The notes: generated by a model from the sequence alone, not told the origin. A DNA stretch of 64,000 nt from Roseibium sp. HPY-6 (GCF_040530035.1 NZ_JBEWCD010000001.1:620001-684000), one strand, 5' to 3'. Numbered from the stretch's first letter, positions 1 to 11,039 are shown. A program made the numbers and translations.

Positions 1-318
1 GGCGACGATTTTTTTGCAGGTTTTCAGAACGCAGACCAGACGGATGTCGCGGCACGCATGCTTGCCCTGAAGCGTGCCTTCCGCGACGATGTCGAGAGTT
101 TTTATGATCCTGAGCACCGGGAACGCGGCTACATGGAGGCTCAGGACCGGTTCGGGACCACACGGCAGTTTCCATTGCTTCAGTGCTCGATTTCCATCTT
201 GAGCCTTGCGCAGGGCGTCACTCTTCATCCAGATACGCTCAATCATGAAATCAGCGAGCTGAAACTTGAAGCGAAGCGCTCGGATGACGGTATCGTCGTA
301 AAAAGCCTCGCCGCCTAA
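1..318 (+). CDS. C-terminal part of a GGDEF-type signalling protein (5' truncated by window)
   Basis: The reading frame is open from base 1, so the gene starts upstream of the window. It begins with GDDFFAGF, which fits the end of a GG(D/E)DF active-site-like signature. A CSISILSL stretch follows, resembling the late beta-strand of GGDEF domains (usually S-I-G). The remainder is charged and has no further domain. If this is a GGDEF domain, the protein would make or sense cyclic di-GMP, but only about the last 105 residues are present, so catalytic competence cannot be judged. The stop overlaps the stop of the convergent murI gene by two bases, leaving no room for a terminator between them. 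The family assignment rests on one short motif and is moderate at best. Confidence 0.55.
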   Translation, partial: GDDFFAGFQNADQTDVAARMLALKRAFRDDVESFYDPEHRERGYMEAQDRFGTTRQFPLLQCSISILSLAQGVTLHPDTLNHEISELKLEAKRSDDGIVVKSLAA

Positions 319-1121
319 CGCGGCCCGATTTCCTCCAGCACAAGACCGAACCCCGACAGCAGTCTTGAAAGTCCCGGTTCGCGCGGATTGGACGTGAACA
401 GCGCACGATCTGGAGCCGCTGACGGGGCAACCGCGGCCTCATCGCCCAGAACCCGTACGAGCTGGCGCGCAATTGCTTCCGCCGGATCGAGCCAATCGAC
501 CGGCCAGGGTGCAATCTTGCGAAAACGATTGGCCAGAAACGGGTAATGTGTGCAGGCAAGGACCACAATGTCTGTCCGCCGCGTGTCCTGTTCCAGAAAA
601 CAGTCCGCGATTTCGCCCAAGAGTTCCTCGTCGGACACTTCAGAACCGCGCAGGTGCTTTTCAGCAAGAACTGCGAGACTGTCGGACCCGACAAGCCGCA
701 CGTGGCATTGGCTGGCAAAACTTTCGATCAGGCTTCTCGTGTAGGTTCTGCGCACGGTTCCAGGGGTCGCCAGCACGGATATCAACCCCGACGAGGTCTG
801 TTCTGCTGCCGGCTTGATAGCGGGAACAGTGCCGACAAAAGGTATAGCCGGATGCGCTTCCCTGAGCGCTTCGCCCGCAAGCGTGAAAGCGGTGTTGCAG
901 GCAATCACCACGGCCTTCGGGTCATGTGTGGCCACCAGATCGGCAAAGAGACCGAGGATCCGCGATTTCAGTTCCGGCTCAGGCCATCGCCCGATCGGAA
1001 ACGCGGCGTCATCCGCCACATAAATCAGGGTTTCATAAGGTAGAAGATACCGCGCTTCACGCAGAACCGTCAGTCCGCCTAGACCTGAATCGAAAATCAG
1101 CACAGGGCGCTGCGAACTCAC
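315..1121 (-). CDS. murI: Glutamate racemase
   Basis: This enzyme interconverts L- and D-glutamate in the cytoplasm, supplying D-Glu for peptidoglycan. The 268 residues match the usual family length. DSGLGG near residue 11 and the two cysteine motifs ACNTA (about residue 75) and ACTHYP (about residue 190) supply the two-base catalytic pair. The start is GTG at 1121, preceded by a GGGAGAG Shine-Dalgarno (complement of 1126-1132). That ribosome site directly abuts the inverted-repeat element at 1133-1398, which separates murI from trmJ in the same orientation. Any trmJ-murI co-transcript must cross the element, or murI must use a promoter within it. A second Asp/Glu racemase-family gene lies at 29.2 kb but belongs to a different subfamily. 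Confidence 0.95.
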   Translation of the reverse strand: MSSQRPVLIFDSGLGGLTVLREARYLLPYETLIYVADDAAFPIGRWPEPELKSRILGLFADLVATHDPKAVVIACNTAFTLAGEALREAHPAIPFVGTVPAIKPAAEQTSSGLISVLATPGTVRRTYTRSLIESFASQCHVRLVGSDSLAVLAEKHLRGSEVSDEELLGEIADCFLEQDTRRTDIVVLACTHYPFLANRFRKIAPWPVDWLDPAEAIARQLVRVLGDEAAVAPSAAPDRALFTSNPREPGLSRLLSGFGLVLEEIGPR

Positions 1122-1132
1122 CGGTCTCTCCC

Positions 1133-1398
1133 AGGGTACGGACCCATAAATGAAGTTGATTTGGTTTGAATCGTTTTGGCCAGATGAAAGGAGCGAATGC
1201 GCAGGAAATGTGGTTCATTTTCCAGCCTTCCGCGACGCGGAAGGTGGCCAAAACGGCCAAATCCGAAGGACGGCAAAATGGCTTCACTTCGCAGCGTCAA
1301 CGTACTTGACCGGGCACAAAGCCCGCTCTTCGCACGTTTCCTCGCGAGAATTCGCCATTTCTGCCGCCAAATCAGATCCATTTATGCGTCCGTACCCT
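1133..1398. mobile_element. MITE-like element with 32-bp imperfect terminal inverted repeats
   Basis: The ends 1133-1164 and 1367-1398 are inverted copies matching at 28 of 32 positions, starting AGGGTACGGAC. The 266-bp interior has no credible ORF and holds short palindromes (for example TTCCGCGACGCGGAA around 1228). This is the layout of a non-autonomous miniature inverted-repeat element or a deleted IS. CTAG straddles the right end and CCAG the left, but no clean target duplication is visible. The element lies between the end of trmJ and the ribosome binding site of murI, and two bases of the trmJ stop codon are inside its right repeat. The parent transposon family was not identified. Confidence 0.7.
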
Positions 1399-2206
1399 AG
1401 TCTTCACCACCCTCGCCGCGGTCCTTGCGCGGACGCGTTGAGCGTTTTTCCAGGGAAGCAACCACTCCCCTGAGAGCGCGAACTTCCTGTTCGGTGAGTT
1501 CTGCTTTCTGGAAGATGTTGCGCAAGGTGCGCACCATATGCGGCCGCCGCTCGGGTGGCCTGAAAAAGGTGACGGAATCCAGCGCCCCCTCGAGATGCTC
1601 GAAAAAGCGAAGGACGTCATCCTTCTTTGCAGGAGGGTGCTCTTCTTGCGACAAAATGAAGGGCAGCGCACCGGACGTTGCCGTCTTGCGCCACTCATAG
1701 GCGCACACGAGAACCGCCTGCGCTATGTTGAGCGATGCGAAATCCGGATCGACCGGCAGCGTGACGATTTCATCGGCAAGCGCCACTTCCTCATTGTTGA
1801 GCCCCCAACGCTCGCGGCCGAACAGATAGCCGGTAGCATGTCCGTTCTCGCCAAATTCGACTGCCTTTTGCGCAGCTTCGTCCGGTCCGCGCACCGGTTT
1901 CGGCACCTCCCGAGACCGCGCTGTCGTGGCATAGACGAATTGCAAATCGGCTATCGCGGCTTCGACGCTGTCAAATACCTGTACCTTGTCGATCACGTGA
2001 TCGGCCCGGCTGGCGGCAGCGCGCGCCTTTTCACTCGGCCAGCCGTCGCGTGGATTGACGATCCTGAGATCCACAAGGCCAAAGTTCGCCATTGCTCTGG
2101 CTGCGGTGCCGATATTCTCGCCCAGTTGCGGTTCGCACAGGATCACCGCCGGCGGCCTGGCGGAAACTGCCCGGGCCTCTTCTCTGATCTTTGCATTCTT
2201 GCTCAT
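1397..2206 (-). CDS. trmJ: TrmJ/TrmH-type (SpoU) RNA 2'-O-methyltransferase
   Basis: Likely transfers methyl from S-adenosylmethionine to a ribose 2'-OH of tRNA (TrmJ acts at position 32). The sequence shows the SPOUT trefoil-knot motifs: PAVILCEPQLGENIGTAAR near residue 19, the N-G-x-x-x-x-G-R-E-R-x-G-L-x-x-x-E type motif (GRERWGLNNEEV, about residue 129) and SLNIAQAV (about residue 158). At 269 residues it has the extra C-terminal part typical of TrmJ rather than the shorter TrmL. The C-terminus is acidic (GEGGED) and the TAG stop overlaps the inverted-repeat element, so the original tail may have been altered by the insertion. It is transcribed toward murI. The TrmJ call over other SpoU members rests on length and motif context. 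Confidence 0.85.
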   Translation of the reverse strand: MSKNAKIREEARAVSARPPAVILCEPQLGENIGTAARAMANFGLVDLRIVNPRDGWPSEKARAAASRADHVIDKVQVFDSVEAAIADLQFVYATTARSREVPKPVRGPDEAAQKAVEFGENGHATGYLFGRERWGLNNEEVALADEIVTLPVDPDFASLNIAQAVLVCAYEWRKTATSGALPFILSQEEHPPAKKDDVLRFFEHLEGALDSVTFFRPPERRPHMVRTLRNIFQKAELTEQEVRALRGVVASLEKRSTRPRKDRGEGGED

Positions 2207-2259
2207 GGGCCGGGGATGTACCGGTTTATTGAAAAGATGAAAAGCGTGGCACAGCAGAA

Positions 2260-3141
2260 TTACCGCCTGAACGCACGCTTTGCCACATCGTTGAAGGCTT
2301 TTGTCTTGCGGCCTGTTCGGCTTTCGGCGGCAAACACAAACCAGATCGGCGCCTCGGGCGCGTGCAGGCAGCCGGGCAGCACTTCGAGTAAGGAGCCTGT
2401 TTCCAATTCTTCCCTGACCGCCATTCTGGACTTGATAGCCAGCCCAAGCCCCTCAACAGCGCCAACCGTCAGCATGTCAGAGTTTGATACGGCAATGCTT
2501 CTTGCGACAGAGAATTGGCGCTTTCGCCCCTTTGCATCATTGACGTCGAACCGTGTTTGCCAGGGCAGACACACCCATGGAAACTCGCGCAGGTCTTCAA
2601 CACTTTCCGGTACACCGAAAGCCTGGAACAGCGCGGGAGAAGCGCAGATGATGCGATCATTGTCGCATAGCTTTTGAGCGACAAGTGAACTGTCGGCAAG
2701 CTGGCCGACGCGAATGGCACAATCCTGTCCCTCCTCGACCAGCGGTACAAATCTGTCAACGGCGAGGAACTCGATCGTAAGCTCCGGATTCTCTGAACGG
2801 AATTTTCCAAGCACAGGCATTATGAAGCGTGACAGGATCCACGGCGACATGGTCACGCGCAGATGTCCGCGCAGTTTTGCTGTCCCGCTGCCGACATCAA
2901 ATTCAGCCTGTTGCAGATCGTCAAGAATGGCATCGACCCGCTCCAGAAACACCTGGCCTTCATCCGTCAGCCGGAAGGTGCGGCTGTTCCGGTGAAACAG
3001 GGTCACCTTGAGTGCCTGTTCCAGTTTTGTGATCCGGTGGCTTGTCGTCGCTGCCGAAATCCCGAGCTGACTGGCAGCTGATGTGATGCCGCCATATTTG
3101 GCAACAGCAACGAAGGTCTGAAGGTCGGGGATACTATACAT
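2260..3141 (-). CDS. LysR-family transcriptional regulator
   Basis: Residues 1-60 form the winged HTH (DLQTFVAVAKYGGITSAASQ, then the recognition-helix region ending FHRNSRTFRLTDEG). The rest is a periplasmic-binding-protein-like effector domain. The frame is open much further upstream, but the ATG at 3141 (MYSIPDLQTF) gives the normal 293-residue LysR length, whereas the extension has no family character. The gene is divergent from the exported protein at 3235, so it probably controls that gene and itself from the 93-bp spacer. The effector is unknown. Confidence 0.9.
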   Translation of the reverse strand: MYSIPDLQTFVAVAKYGGITSAASQLGISAATTSHRITKLEQALKVTLFHRNSRTFRLTDEGQVFLERVDAILDDLQQAEFDVGSGTAKLRGHLRVTMSPWILSRFIMPVLGKFRSENPELTIEFLAVDRFVPLVEEGQDCAIRVGQLADSSLVAQKLCDNDRIICASPALFQAFGVPESVEDLREFPWVCLPWQTRFDVNDAKGRKRQFSVARSIAVSNSDMLTVGAVEGLGLAIKSRMAVREELETGSLLEVLPGCLHAPEAPIWFVFAAESRTGRKTKAFNDVAKRAFRR

Positions 3142-3234
3142 TTGAAAAATTCTAACGCTGCTTTCGAAATTGAGGGAATTCTTTTCGAATTCTAGAACGA
3201 TTAAACCGTCCACATCAATATCTGGAGGACGCTC
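3142..3234. promoter_or_regulatory. Divergent promoter/operator between LysR and exported protein
   Basis: The 93-bp spacer is AT-rich and contains GAATTC-TTTTC-GAATTC (3176-3192), a symmetric site with half-sites 11 bp apart. It includes a T-N11-A core of the kind LysR proteins bind. A second GAAAxATTC-like patch occurs nearer the LysR start (about 3143-3170). TCTGGAGGA at about 3222-3230 is the Shine-Dalgarno of the rightward gene. Confidence 0.55.
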
Positions 3235-4314
3235 ATGAAACGCTTTTTCGCCGCCCTTGGCATCAGCACCGCCCTGATCCTTCCCGTCGCTGCGGAAGGT
3301 CTCGAAACCTATCTGAGCTTCGACAAGTCGACGCCACCGGGTAACCTGGCGATTGGCCCGGATGGTCGCATGTTCATGTCGGTGCACGAGTTTTACGGCC
3401 CGGAACTACGTGTCGTTGAGGTGATGAAGGACGGTTCGACCAAACCTTACCCGACCGAAAACTGGGCCCGCGCGCCGCAGGAGGACGGTGACGGCCTCAA
3501 CGGTGTCCTTGGACTGCGTGCGGACCGGGACGGCATTTTGTGGATGCTGGACGGCCAGGGCGAAAACCAGACCGGGCGCATTGTTGCCTGGAACACCAAG
3601 ACCGAACAGCTGCACGGTATTTATTATATCGGTGCGCCGGTTTCACGCCCCACGTCTTTCCTGAATGACCTCGCCGTCGACCGGGATCATGAAGCCATCT
3701 ACATTTCAGATACCGGTGACGGCGCGAACTCGGCCCTGATTGTCGTCGACCTTGAAACCGGCCGCGCACGCCGGGTCCTGGAAGGATCAAAATTCACGAC
3801 GCCGGAAGACACACCGATGGTCATTGACGGGCGCGAGATCCTTTTGGGCGGCAACCCCGCCAAGATCGGTGTGAACCCGATCACCGTTGACCCGACCAAC
3901 ACCTGGGTCTATTTCGCGCCGATGACGGCAAGTGCGATGTACAGGGTCAAGACCGCAGATCTCCTCAATGAAGAGCTGAGCGAAGAAGACCTGGTCGAGC
4001 GTGTCGAGCGCTATGGAGACAAGCCGATCTCCGACGGATCCACCGTTGATACAGGCGGCAATGTCTACATTACCGCAATGACCGACAATGCCATTGGTGT
4101 CACGAAGCCGGATGGCAGCTATGAAGTCCTGTTCCAGTCCGATGAAGACCTGCCCTGGCCGGACGGCTTCTCGATCGGCGCGGATGGCTATGTCTACGCG
4201 ACCATCAACGAGCTGCATCGTTCGCCGGTCCTGAACGGCGGGGAAGACGCCTCGCTCGGGACCTACCGGATTGTCCGTTTTCCCGCTTTGAGCGATGCGG
4301 TGAGTGGCCGCTGA
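3235..4314 (+). CDS. Exported major-royal-jelly/yellow-family protein (beta-propeller)
   Basis: The 359-residue protein has a short signal peptide (MKRFFAALGISTALILPVAA, probable cleavage near residue 20). It then shows repeated blades typical of the MRJP/yellow or SMP-30-like six-bladed propeller, for example GVLGLRADRDGILWMLDGQG, FLNDLAVDRDHEAIYISDTG and TGGNVYITAMTDNAIG. Family members bind or oxidise small ligands, but the bacterial ones are mostly uncharacterised, so the substrate is unknown. The start is well supported by TCTGGAGGA upstream. The gene stands alone, divergent from its likely LysR regulator, and ends in a strong hairpin terminator. Confidence 0.8.
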   Translation: MKRFFAALGISTALILPVAAEGLETYLSFDKSTPPGNLAIGPDGRMFMSVHEFYGPELRVVEVMKDGSTKPYPTENWARAPQEDGDGLNGVLGLRADRDGILWMLDGQGENQTGRIVAWNTKTEQLHGIYYIGAPVSRPTSFLNDLAVDRDHEAIYISDTGDGANSALIVVDLETGRARRVLEGSKFTTPEDTPMVIDGREILLGGNPAKIGVNPITVDPTNTWVYFAPMTASAMYRVKTADLLNEELSEEDLVERVERYGDKPISDGSTVDTGGNVYITAMTDNAIGVTKPDGSYEVLFQSDEDLPWPDGFSIGADGYVYATINELHRSPVLNGGEDASLGTYRIVRFPALSDAVSGR

Positions 4315-4346
4315 CGCATTTAGGCCAATCAAGCCCAACAGCAATG

Positions 4347-4379
4347 CCCGGCAGGAGTGGCCTCATCCTGCCGGGTTTT
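4347..4379 (+). terminator. Rho-independent terminator
   Basis: A perfect 10-bp stem (CCCGGCAGGA / TCCTGCCGGG, 4347-4356 and 4366-4375) with a 9-nt loop is followed by TTTT. It lies 32 bp after the exported-protein gene and just before the end of the convergent cyclase gene, which it may serve in reverse as well. Confidence 0.85.
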
Positions 4380-4384
4380 GTCTG

Positions 4385-5557
4385 TCACGCTTGCGGCATT
4401 TCCCGGATAGGCACGATGATCTGGGTCTTGTCGAAGCCCTTCAGCTCAAATGCGGGGGCATTTTCTTTCGATATCCCGGCAAGATCCGCAACGCGTTCGG
4501 ACACCACGGTCTGTCCGCTGACAAGGACTGCCGACGCGAGCAGCCGCGCAGCAAGGTTGACCGTCGGGCCGATCGCCGTGAAATCCAGCCTGTCAGAGGC
4601 TCCGATATTTCCATATTGCAGTGGCCCGATGTGAACGGCAGCCCTGAAGGGTGGAACAGTCCCGGAAAATTGTGGTTTGTCCGCGCCACCGGACGCCTCA
4701 TCGAGAGCGTCGAGGGCGCGTCGGCAGGCGTCGCGACTGTCAGAATCGTCCAATATCGGGAAGATCGCCAGCAATCCGTCGCCCATGAATTTCAGCACCT
4801 CACCACCACGATCAACGATCGGCGGCACAAGGCAGTCGTAAAACCTGTTGAGGCGGGCCAACACATCTTCTGCTGTTGCTTCGTTTGAAAACTGAGTAAA
4901 GGCGACAAGATCAGCGAAAACCACACAGGCAGATATTTTTTCAATATCTCCCCGGTGAACGCGCCCTGACAGGATCCGGTTGCCACTGTCGCGTCCGACA
5001 TAGGCGGACAGGAGATTTGCCGCATTGAGCCGGAGCATATAGGTCTCGGTGAGACGGGCCAGCGGCAACCGTATTTTTTCCAGTGCCGCCATCATGGCCT
5101 CGTCAAAGCCACCTTCCGCTTTCGTCGCAAAACTCACGAGATGGGTCTCGCCGGTCGTGAAAAAGAGCGGCTGAACGACATAGTCCGTGACGCCCTCCTC
5201 CCGGAATTGCGTCAGGATGAGGAAATCATCCGGGCACTCAGGATCACAGAGCTTTCGCCGCAGGGTCGTGCCCGTCCTGAGCACAGTCGGTAATGGGTTG
5301 TCGTGATATTCAGCCCCGTCAAAAGCTCTGAGATCCGCATCGGACTGGTCGACGCCCTCACCTTTGAGCCAGCGGAACCTGCGTCCCTGAAGGTTGGGAT
5401 GAAGCGTATAGATAAAAAGCGCAAACCGCTCGATCGGAACGCCGGCTCCCAGAAGTCCCTCGCAGATCTTTAAAACGATCTCGCGCGCATCCGCACTCGG
5501 CCGCGCACCGTCCAGCATCCACCAGAAGAGGTTATCGAGTTTTTGTTCGTCGAGCAT
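4385..5557 (-). CDS. Class III adenylate/guanylate cyclase with unknown N-terminal sensor region
   Basis: The C-terminal half (about residues 190-385) is a class III cyclase catalytic domain. It shows VVFADLVAFTQFS with the first metal Asp, GGEVLKFMGDGLLAIFP with the second, and FTAIGPTVNLAARL. It should make cAMP or cGMP. The N-terminal about 180 residues resemble the regulatory domain often found before CHD domains in Rhizobiales (aromatic-rich WWMLDGARPSAD) and carry no transmembrane segment, so the enzyme is probably cytosolic. A longer frame starts with TTG at 5602. I chose ATG 5557 because CCGGAG lies at Shine-Dalgarno distance before it. A possible cAMP-responsive partner, a CNBD K+ channel, is encoded at 30.5 kb, but a functional link is speculation. 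Confidence 0.88.
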   Translation of the reverse strand: MLDEQKLDNLFWWMLDGARPSADAREIVLKICEGLLGAGVPIERFALFIYTLHPNLQGRRFRWLKGEGVDQSDADLRAFDGAEYHDNPLPTVLRTGTTLRRKLCDPECPDDFLILTQFREEGVTDYVVQPLFFTTGETHLVSFATKAEGGFDEAMMAALEKIRLPLARLTETYMLRLNAANLLSAYVGRDSGNRILSGRVHRGDIEKISACVVFADLVAFTQFSNEATAEDVLARLNRFYDCLVPPIVDRGGEVLKFMGDGLLAIFPILDDSDSRDACRRALDALDEASGGADKPQFSGTVPPFRAAVHIGPLQYGNIGASDRLDFTAIGPTVNLAARLLASAVLVSGQTVVSERVADLAGISKENAPAFELKGFDKTQIIVPIREMPQA

Positions 5558-5689
5558 CAAAGGCTCCGGACAGTTTTCCTCGTTCCATTTTCCCTGCGTC
5601 AAAGCTGTTTGTCATCCCCGGTGCGATTGCGATGAACCGTTCCGAGTTTATAAGCTTCATCACCGAGTCAGCGGTGTACTGGTTCCCGG

Positions 5690-6210
5690 ATCTGCGCTTC
5701 GCTGCGTCCGGGATGACAATTGGAACGAACACCGCCACACCCTTTGCCGTCCCGGACTTGATCCGGGACCCGCGCACTGATGTTTGACGAGGTATCGACA
5801 AAAGGCCAAGGCGGCTCCCTTTGAATACCTTGTCATCCCTGGAAAGGCAGGGATCCAGTAAACACTGGCCCATCGGCAAAACCAGAAACGCTGCGGCGTA
5901 CGGGTTCCCGGCTCGCGCTCCGCTTGGCCGGGACGACAATTGGAACGCACACCGGCACACCCTTTGCCGTCCCGGACTTGATCCGGGACCCGCGCACTGT
6001 TGTTTGACGAGGTATCGACAAAAGGCCAAGGCGGCTCCCTTTGAATACCTTGTCATCCCTGGAAAGGCAGGGATCCAGTATTCGCAGGCCTCTTGGTCAA
6101 AGCAAAATGGTGAGTTGCACTGGGTGCCAGCTCGCGCTCCAGGTGGTCGGAATGACAATTGGAACCAACACCGCCCCGTTCGCCGTCCCGGACTTGATCC
6201 GGGACCAGTG
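5690..6210. repeat. Tandem intergenic repeat array, about 220-bp period
   Basis: The 730-bp gap between the cyclase and the next gene is filled with a composite repeat. CCCGGACTTGATCCGGGAC recurs at about 5751, 5971 and 6187 (periods 220 and 216). Each copy is followed by the same GACGAGGTATCGAC... block and a CATCCCTGGAAAGGCAGGGATC palindrome. It is preceded by a GGCTCGCGCTCCGCTTGGCCGGGAC-type palindrome or a variant. ORFs predicted across it on both strands are repeat artefacts. Related units occur at about 8200-8368 and 11.1-11.25 kb. This is a REP/BIME-like intergenic family. Confidence 0.85.
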
Positions 6211-6332
6211 TGCGGATTCCAATAGCCCCCCCAGGACCACGTTCGCTGCACCAGATGCACATAGCCCGGATGACAGCGGGCGGTAATTGAGGTCAATTCG
6301 AGCGATGCAAATCGAGCAATAAGGCCGCCCTC

Positions 6333-6761
6333 ATGCCGATGCCCCAGACTTATTTTCAGGCCTCCCGGGACTTCGATGCCTTCATTCAGGACGTGCGCGA
6401 CACCTGCATGCTCCAGACCCATCATCAGGCCTACCATACGCTGCGTGCGGTTCTTCATACCTTCCGGGCGCACCTGATGACGGAAGATGCGCTGCGCTTT
6501 GCGAATGTCCTTCCTGCCGTAACAAGAGCGATCTTTGTCGAAGACTGGACCCCGAACGAAACACCACCTCCCTTTCCGGAGCGCGTTGCTTTGATAAGCG
6601 AGGTCAAGTCCGTGCGACGGGATCATAACCTCGCCCCGGAGAGCGCAATCGAAGATGTCGCGGCGGCGCTCAGGCGATCATCCCTCGATGAACGAGAGCT
6701 GGATAGGGTGCTGGCGGATTTGCCGGAGGGCGCGGCGGAGTTCTGGACCATCGCCCAGTAA
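6333..6761 (+). CDS. DUF2267 family protein
   Basis: At 142 residues this matches the DUF2267 family: an N-terminal HHQAYHTLRAVLHTFRAHL helix pair, a VLPAVTRAIFVEDW segment and a C-terminal LPEGAAEFW ending typical of the helical repeat. The molecular function of the family is unknown, although members are often linked to stress or host association. No signal peptide or membrane segment is visible. It stands between the repeat array and the small membrane-protein pair, with no clear operon partner. Two in-frame ATGs (6333, 6339) are possible starts. Confidence 0.75.
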   Translation: MPMPQTYFQASRDFDAFIQDVRDTCMLQTHHQAYHTLRAVLHTFRAHLMTEDALRFANVLPAVTRAIFVEDWTPNETPPPFPERVALISEVKSVRRDHNLAPESAIEDVAAALRRSSLDERELDRVLADLPEGAAEFWTIAQ

Positions 6762-6822
6762 CGCAATTTTAAGGACTGGCAAAGTCACACTGCAATCAGT
6801 GATATCAGAACCGCAATACCAG

Positions 6823-7377
6823 ATGAAAGTCGACACAAACCAGATTTACATAGTCGGTTTTGCAACCGGCAAGTTCGTGAAAACAGTTGTGATCACGGGA
6901 GTGCCTTTGATCGTGGTCGCATTTGCGATCTACAAAACGCTGTTCAAAGAAGACATCTCAAACGCCTTGCATCCTGTCGAACTGGCCCTTGCGGTCTTGA
7001 CGGCGGGTGTTGTCGTGCTGGCCGTTACTTGCGTTCGCAATTTTGGAAAACCAATCCTGGAGATTGGTCCGGCCGGCTACCTTGATAGGAGGTGCTTTCG
7101 GAAACCCATTCCCTGGTCGTCAATACGAGGCATCTCTTCAAGAACAATTACTGCCGGACGTTCTACCCTCACCAGCCTCGTATTCCAGGTGGACAATCCC
7201 GAAACACTGAACTGGCGACCAATACACCGTTGGATGCATTGGCTCAGTCGCAAAGCAGGCTCCGGTGAATTGTTTGAATCCCATGTGAACATGTTGGCTA
7301 TCTCCGGCGATACGCTGGAACACATTGTCAACACCTACGCAGATGCATGGGGCCAAGGCGGCGACGCGCTGAAGTGA
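6823..7377 (+). CDS. Small membrane protein, STM3941-like (paralogue of next gene)
   Basis: The 184-residue protein has two transmembrane segments (about residues 19-41 and 50-70) followed by a soluble domain containing ILEIGPAGYLDRR and IPWSSIRGIS. The same layout, two TMs then IEIGPNG...LPWSEIEFIS, recurs in the next gene, so the two are diverged paralogues. This resembles the STM3941 family, with a PH-like cytosolic domain and unknown function. The longer open frame from 6655 overlaps the DUF2267 gene and is not supported. ATG 6823 gives the same domain layout as the paralogue. Confidence 0.6.
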   Translation: MKVDTNQIYIVGFATGKFVKTVVITGVPLIVVAFAIYKTLFKEDISNALHPVELALAVLTAGVVVLAVTCVRNFGKPILEIGPAGYLDRRCFRKPIPWSSIRGISSRTITAGRSTLTSLVFQVDNPETLNWRPIHRWMHWLSRKAGSGELFESHVNMLAISGDTLEHIVNTYADAWGQGGDALK

Positions 7378-7592
7378 CGTTGATCGCACCAGATTTATCC
7401 GCCCGATCTACAAAGCGGCCTCGATAGTAGTAGCCGCACGATCCGGGTATCCCGGCATGAACCTGACTTCCCAATCAACGCAAAAACCTGCGAATTTATG
7501 TGCATCAGTCAAACCGGCAGTACAATTGAACACGATGTCTATTCTATGTACCGTTCGAGCGCTTCTCGAAACGTTCCCATACCGAGGAATAC

Positions 7593-8141
7593 GTGGCTTT
7601 CGACCCTCAAAAAACCATCGAATTCAAACGCTCTCCGGGCAAGACGCTGTTGAAGCTCTCCTTGAGTATTCCATTCGTGGTGTTCGGCATCTTCCTGGCG
7701 GCCGACAGCTTCGATGGTCCCGACAGCGAATATTCAGGACTTGCCCTGGGTCTTTTCAGCGCCGGATTTTTTGGCTTCCTCGGTGTCTATGGTCTCGTTC
7801 AGCTTTATCGCAATCCGGATCAGAAAATCGAAATCGGCCCGAACGGTATCCTCGATCAAAGGATCTCAAAGGTACACCTTCCCTGGTCGGAAATCGAATT
7901 CATAAGCGTCTGGAGCAGCCGGGGGGCTTCCTTCTTGATGCTGGAGCTCAGCGCCGACTTCGAGGCAACGCTCGATCAATCGTGGCGGTACCGCTTGTAC
8001 AGAACCGCAAATAGTCTGGTCGGCGCACACGGCCATTGCCTGAACCCGGTGGGGTTTGCGGTCGGGTTCCAGGAGCTCCGCGAAACCATAATGGCCTATG
8101 CGAACGCCCACGATTCTCCGGCGTCCTATGCCTGGGACTGA
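7593..8141 (+). CDS. Small membrane protein, STM3941-like (second paralogue)
   Basis: GTG start at 7593, preceded by CGAGGAA. The 182 residues contain two transmembrane segments (about 18-40 and 48-70), then KIEIGPNGILDQR and LPWSEIEFISVWSS, matching the preceding gene's domain, and a C-terminal helix ending near ANAHDS. The function is unknown. The 215-bp spacer between the paralogues has nothing recognisable. A broken third copy follows at 8361, so this locus has been duplicated and then invaded by repeats. Confidence 0.65.
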   Translation: MAFDPQKTIEFKRSPGKTLLKLSLSIPFVVFGIFLAADSFDGPDSEYSGLALGLFSAGFFGFLGVYGLVQLYRNPDQKIEIGPNGILDQRISKVHLPWSEIEFISVWSSRGASFLMLELSADFEATLDQSWRYRLYRTANSLVGAHGHCLNPVGFAVGFQELRETIMAYANAHDSPASYAWD

Positions 8142-8199
8142 CAGATCGCTCACAAGATGAAGGGCAAGAAACGCCTGCCCTTCACTGGGCAGGACCCGC

Positions 8200-8368
8200 T
8201 GCGGCGTACTTCTTCCCGGCTCGCGCTGCGCTTGGCCGGGACGACAACTGAGACGAAATCCGCCCTCCATTGCCGTCCCGGACTTGATCCGGGACCTGCT
8301 CTCAGCACTATCTTGCCCCCGGCTCTAGGCCGGGGCGGCTCCTCTAGAGGAATTTGTCATCCCTGGGA
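8200..8368. repeat. Composite REP-like repeat
   Basis: It repeats the order seen at 5.9-6.05 kb: CGGCTCGCGCTGCGCTTGGC palindrome, CCGTCCCGGACTTGATCCGGGAC, a further GC-rich palindrome (CCCCGGCTCTAGGCCGGGG) and GTCATCCCTGGGA. The last block runs straight into the truncated gene remnant at 8361. Confidence 0.75.
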
Positions 8369-8609
8369 AAAGATTACTGAAATATATATTGATGAGTTTG
8401 GGTTCTTTAGCATGCTTTTCGTTGAATTTACGGATCGGAGTTACGTTCTTCGACGCTACCGGCTACTGAAGAATACTTGGCTACTTCGCGGGGCTCGTGC
8501 CAGCGGTTACTATCCGCTCTGCGGATTGGCTTTCGATCGCGAAAAGTTGGGTTTTCCTCTTGATCAATGTTCAGCCGTTTTTCGCGACCCGCCAGACAAT
8601 TTAAGGTAG
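8361..8609 (+). pseudogene. 3' remnant of a third STM3941-like gene
   Basis: Downstream of the repeat the frame reads PWEKITEIYIDEFGFFSML and ends at TAG 8607-8609. The PW(E/S)xI motif aligns with IPWSSI and LPWSEI of the two intact paralogues upstream, so this is the C-terminal half of a third copy. The promoter, start codon and both membrane segments are missing and replaced by the repeat. Base composition drops to AT-rich relative to the neighbours, consistent with decay. A longer ORF starting at 8157 is a chimera of repeat sequence and this remnant. Confidence 0.5.
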
Positions 8610-8654
8610 TCCGCTTTGAGCGTTGTCGATAGACATTTCCCGCCCGTTTGCTAG

Positions 8655-11012
<2,358 letters not shown>

Positions 11013-11039
11013 TCGATCGGTTACGACAAGGATCTTGAG

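Noticed and set aside
5532..6626. 364-residue minus-strand ORF across the repeat array
   Set aside because: It runs through tandem REP-like units, repeats its own sequence with the 220-bp period and overlaps the cyclase and DUF2267 genes. Not a protein.
8157..8609. 150-residue ORF after the second STM3941-like gene
   Set aside because: The first half is repeat sequence. Only the last part (from 8361) resembles a gene, so it is listed as a pseudogene remnant.
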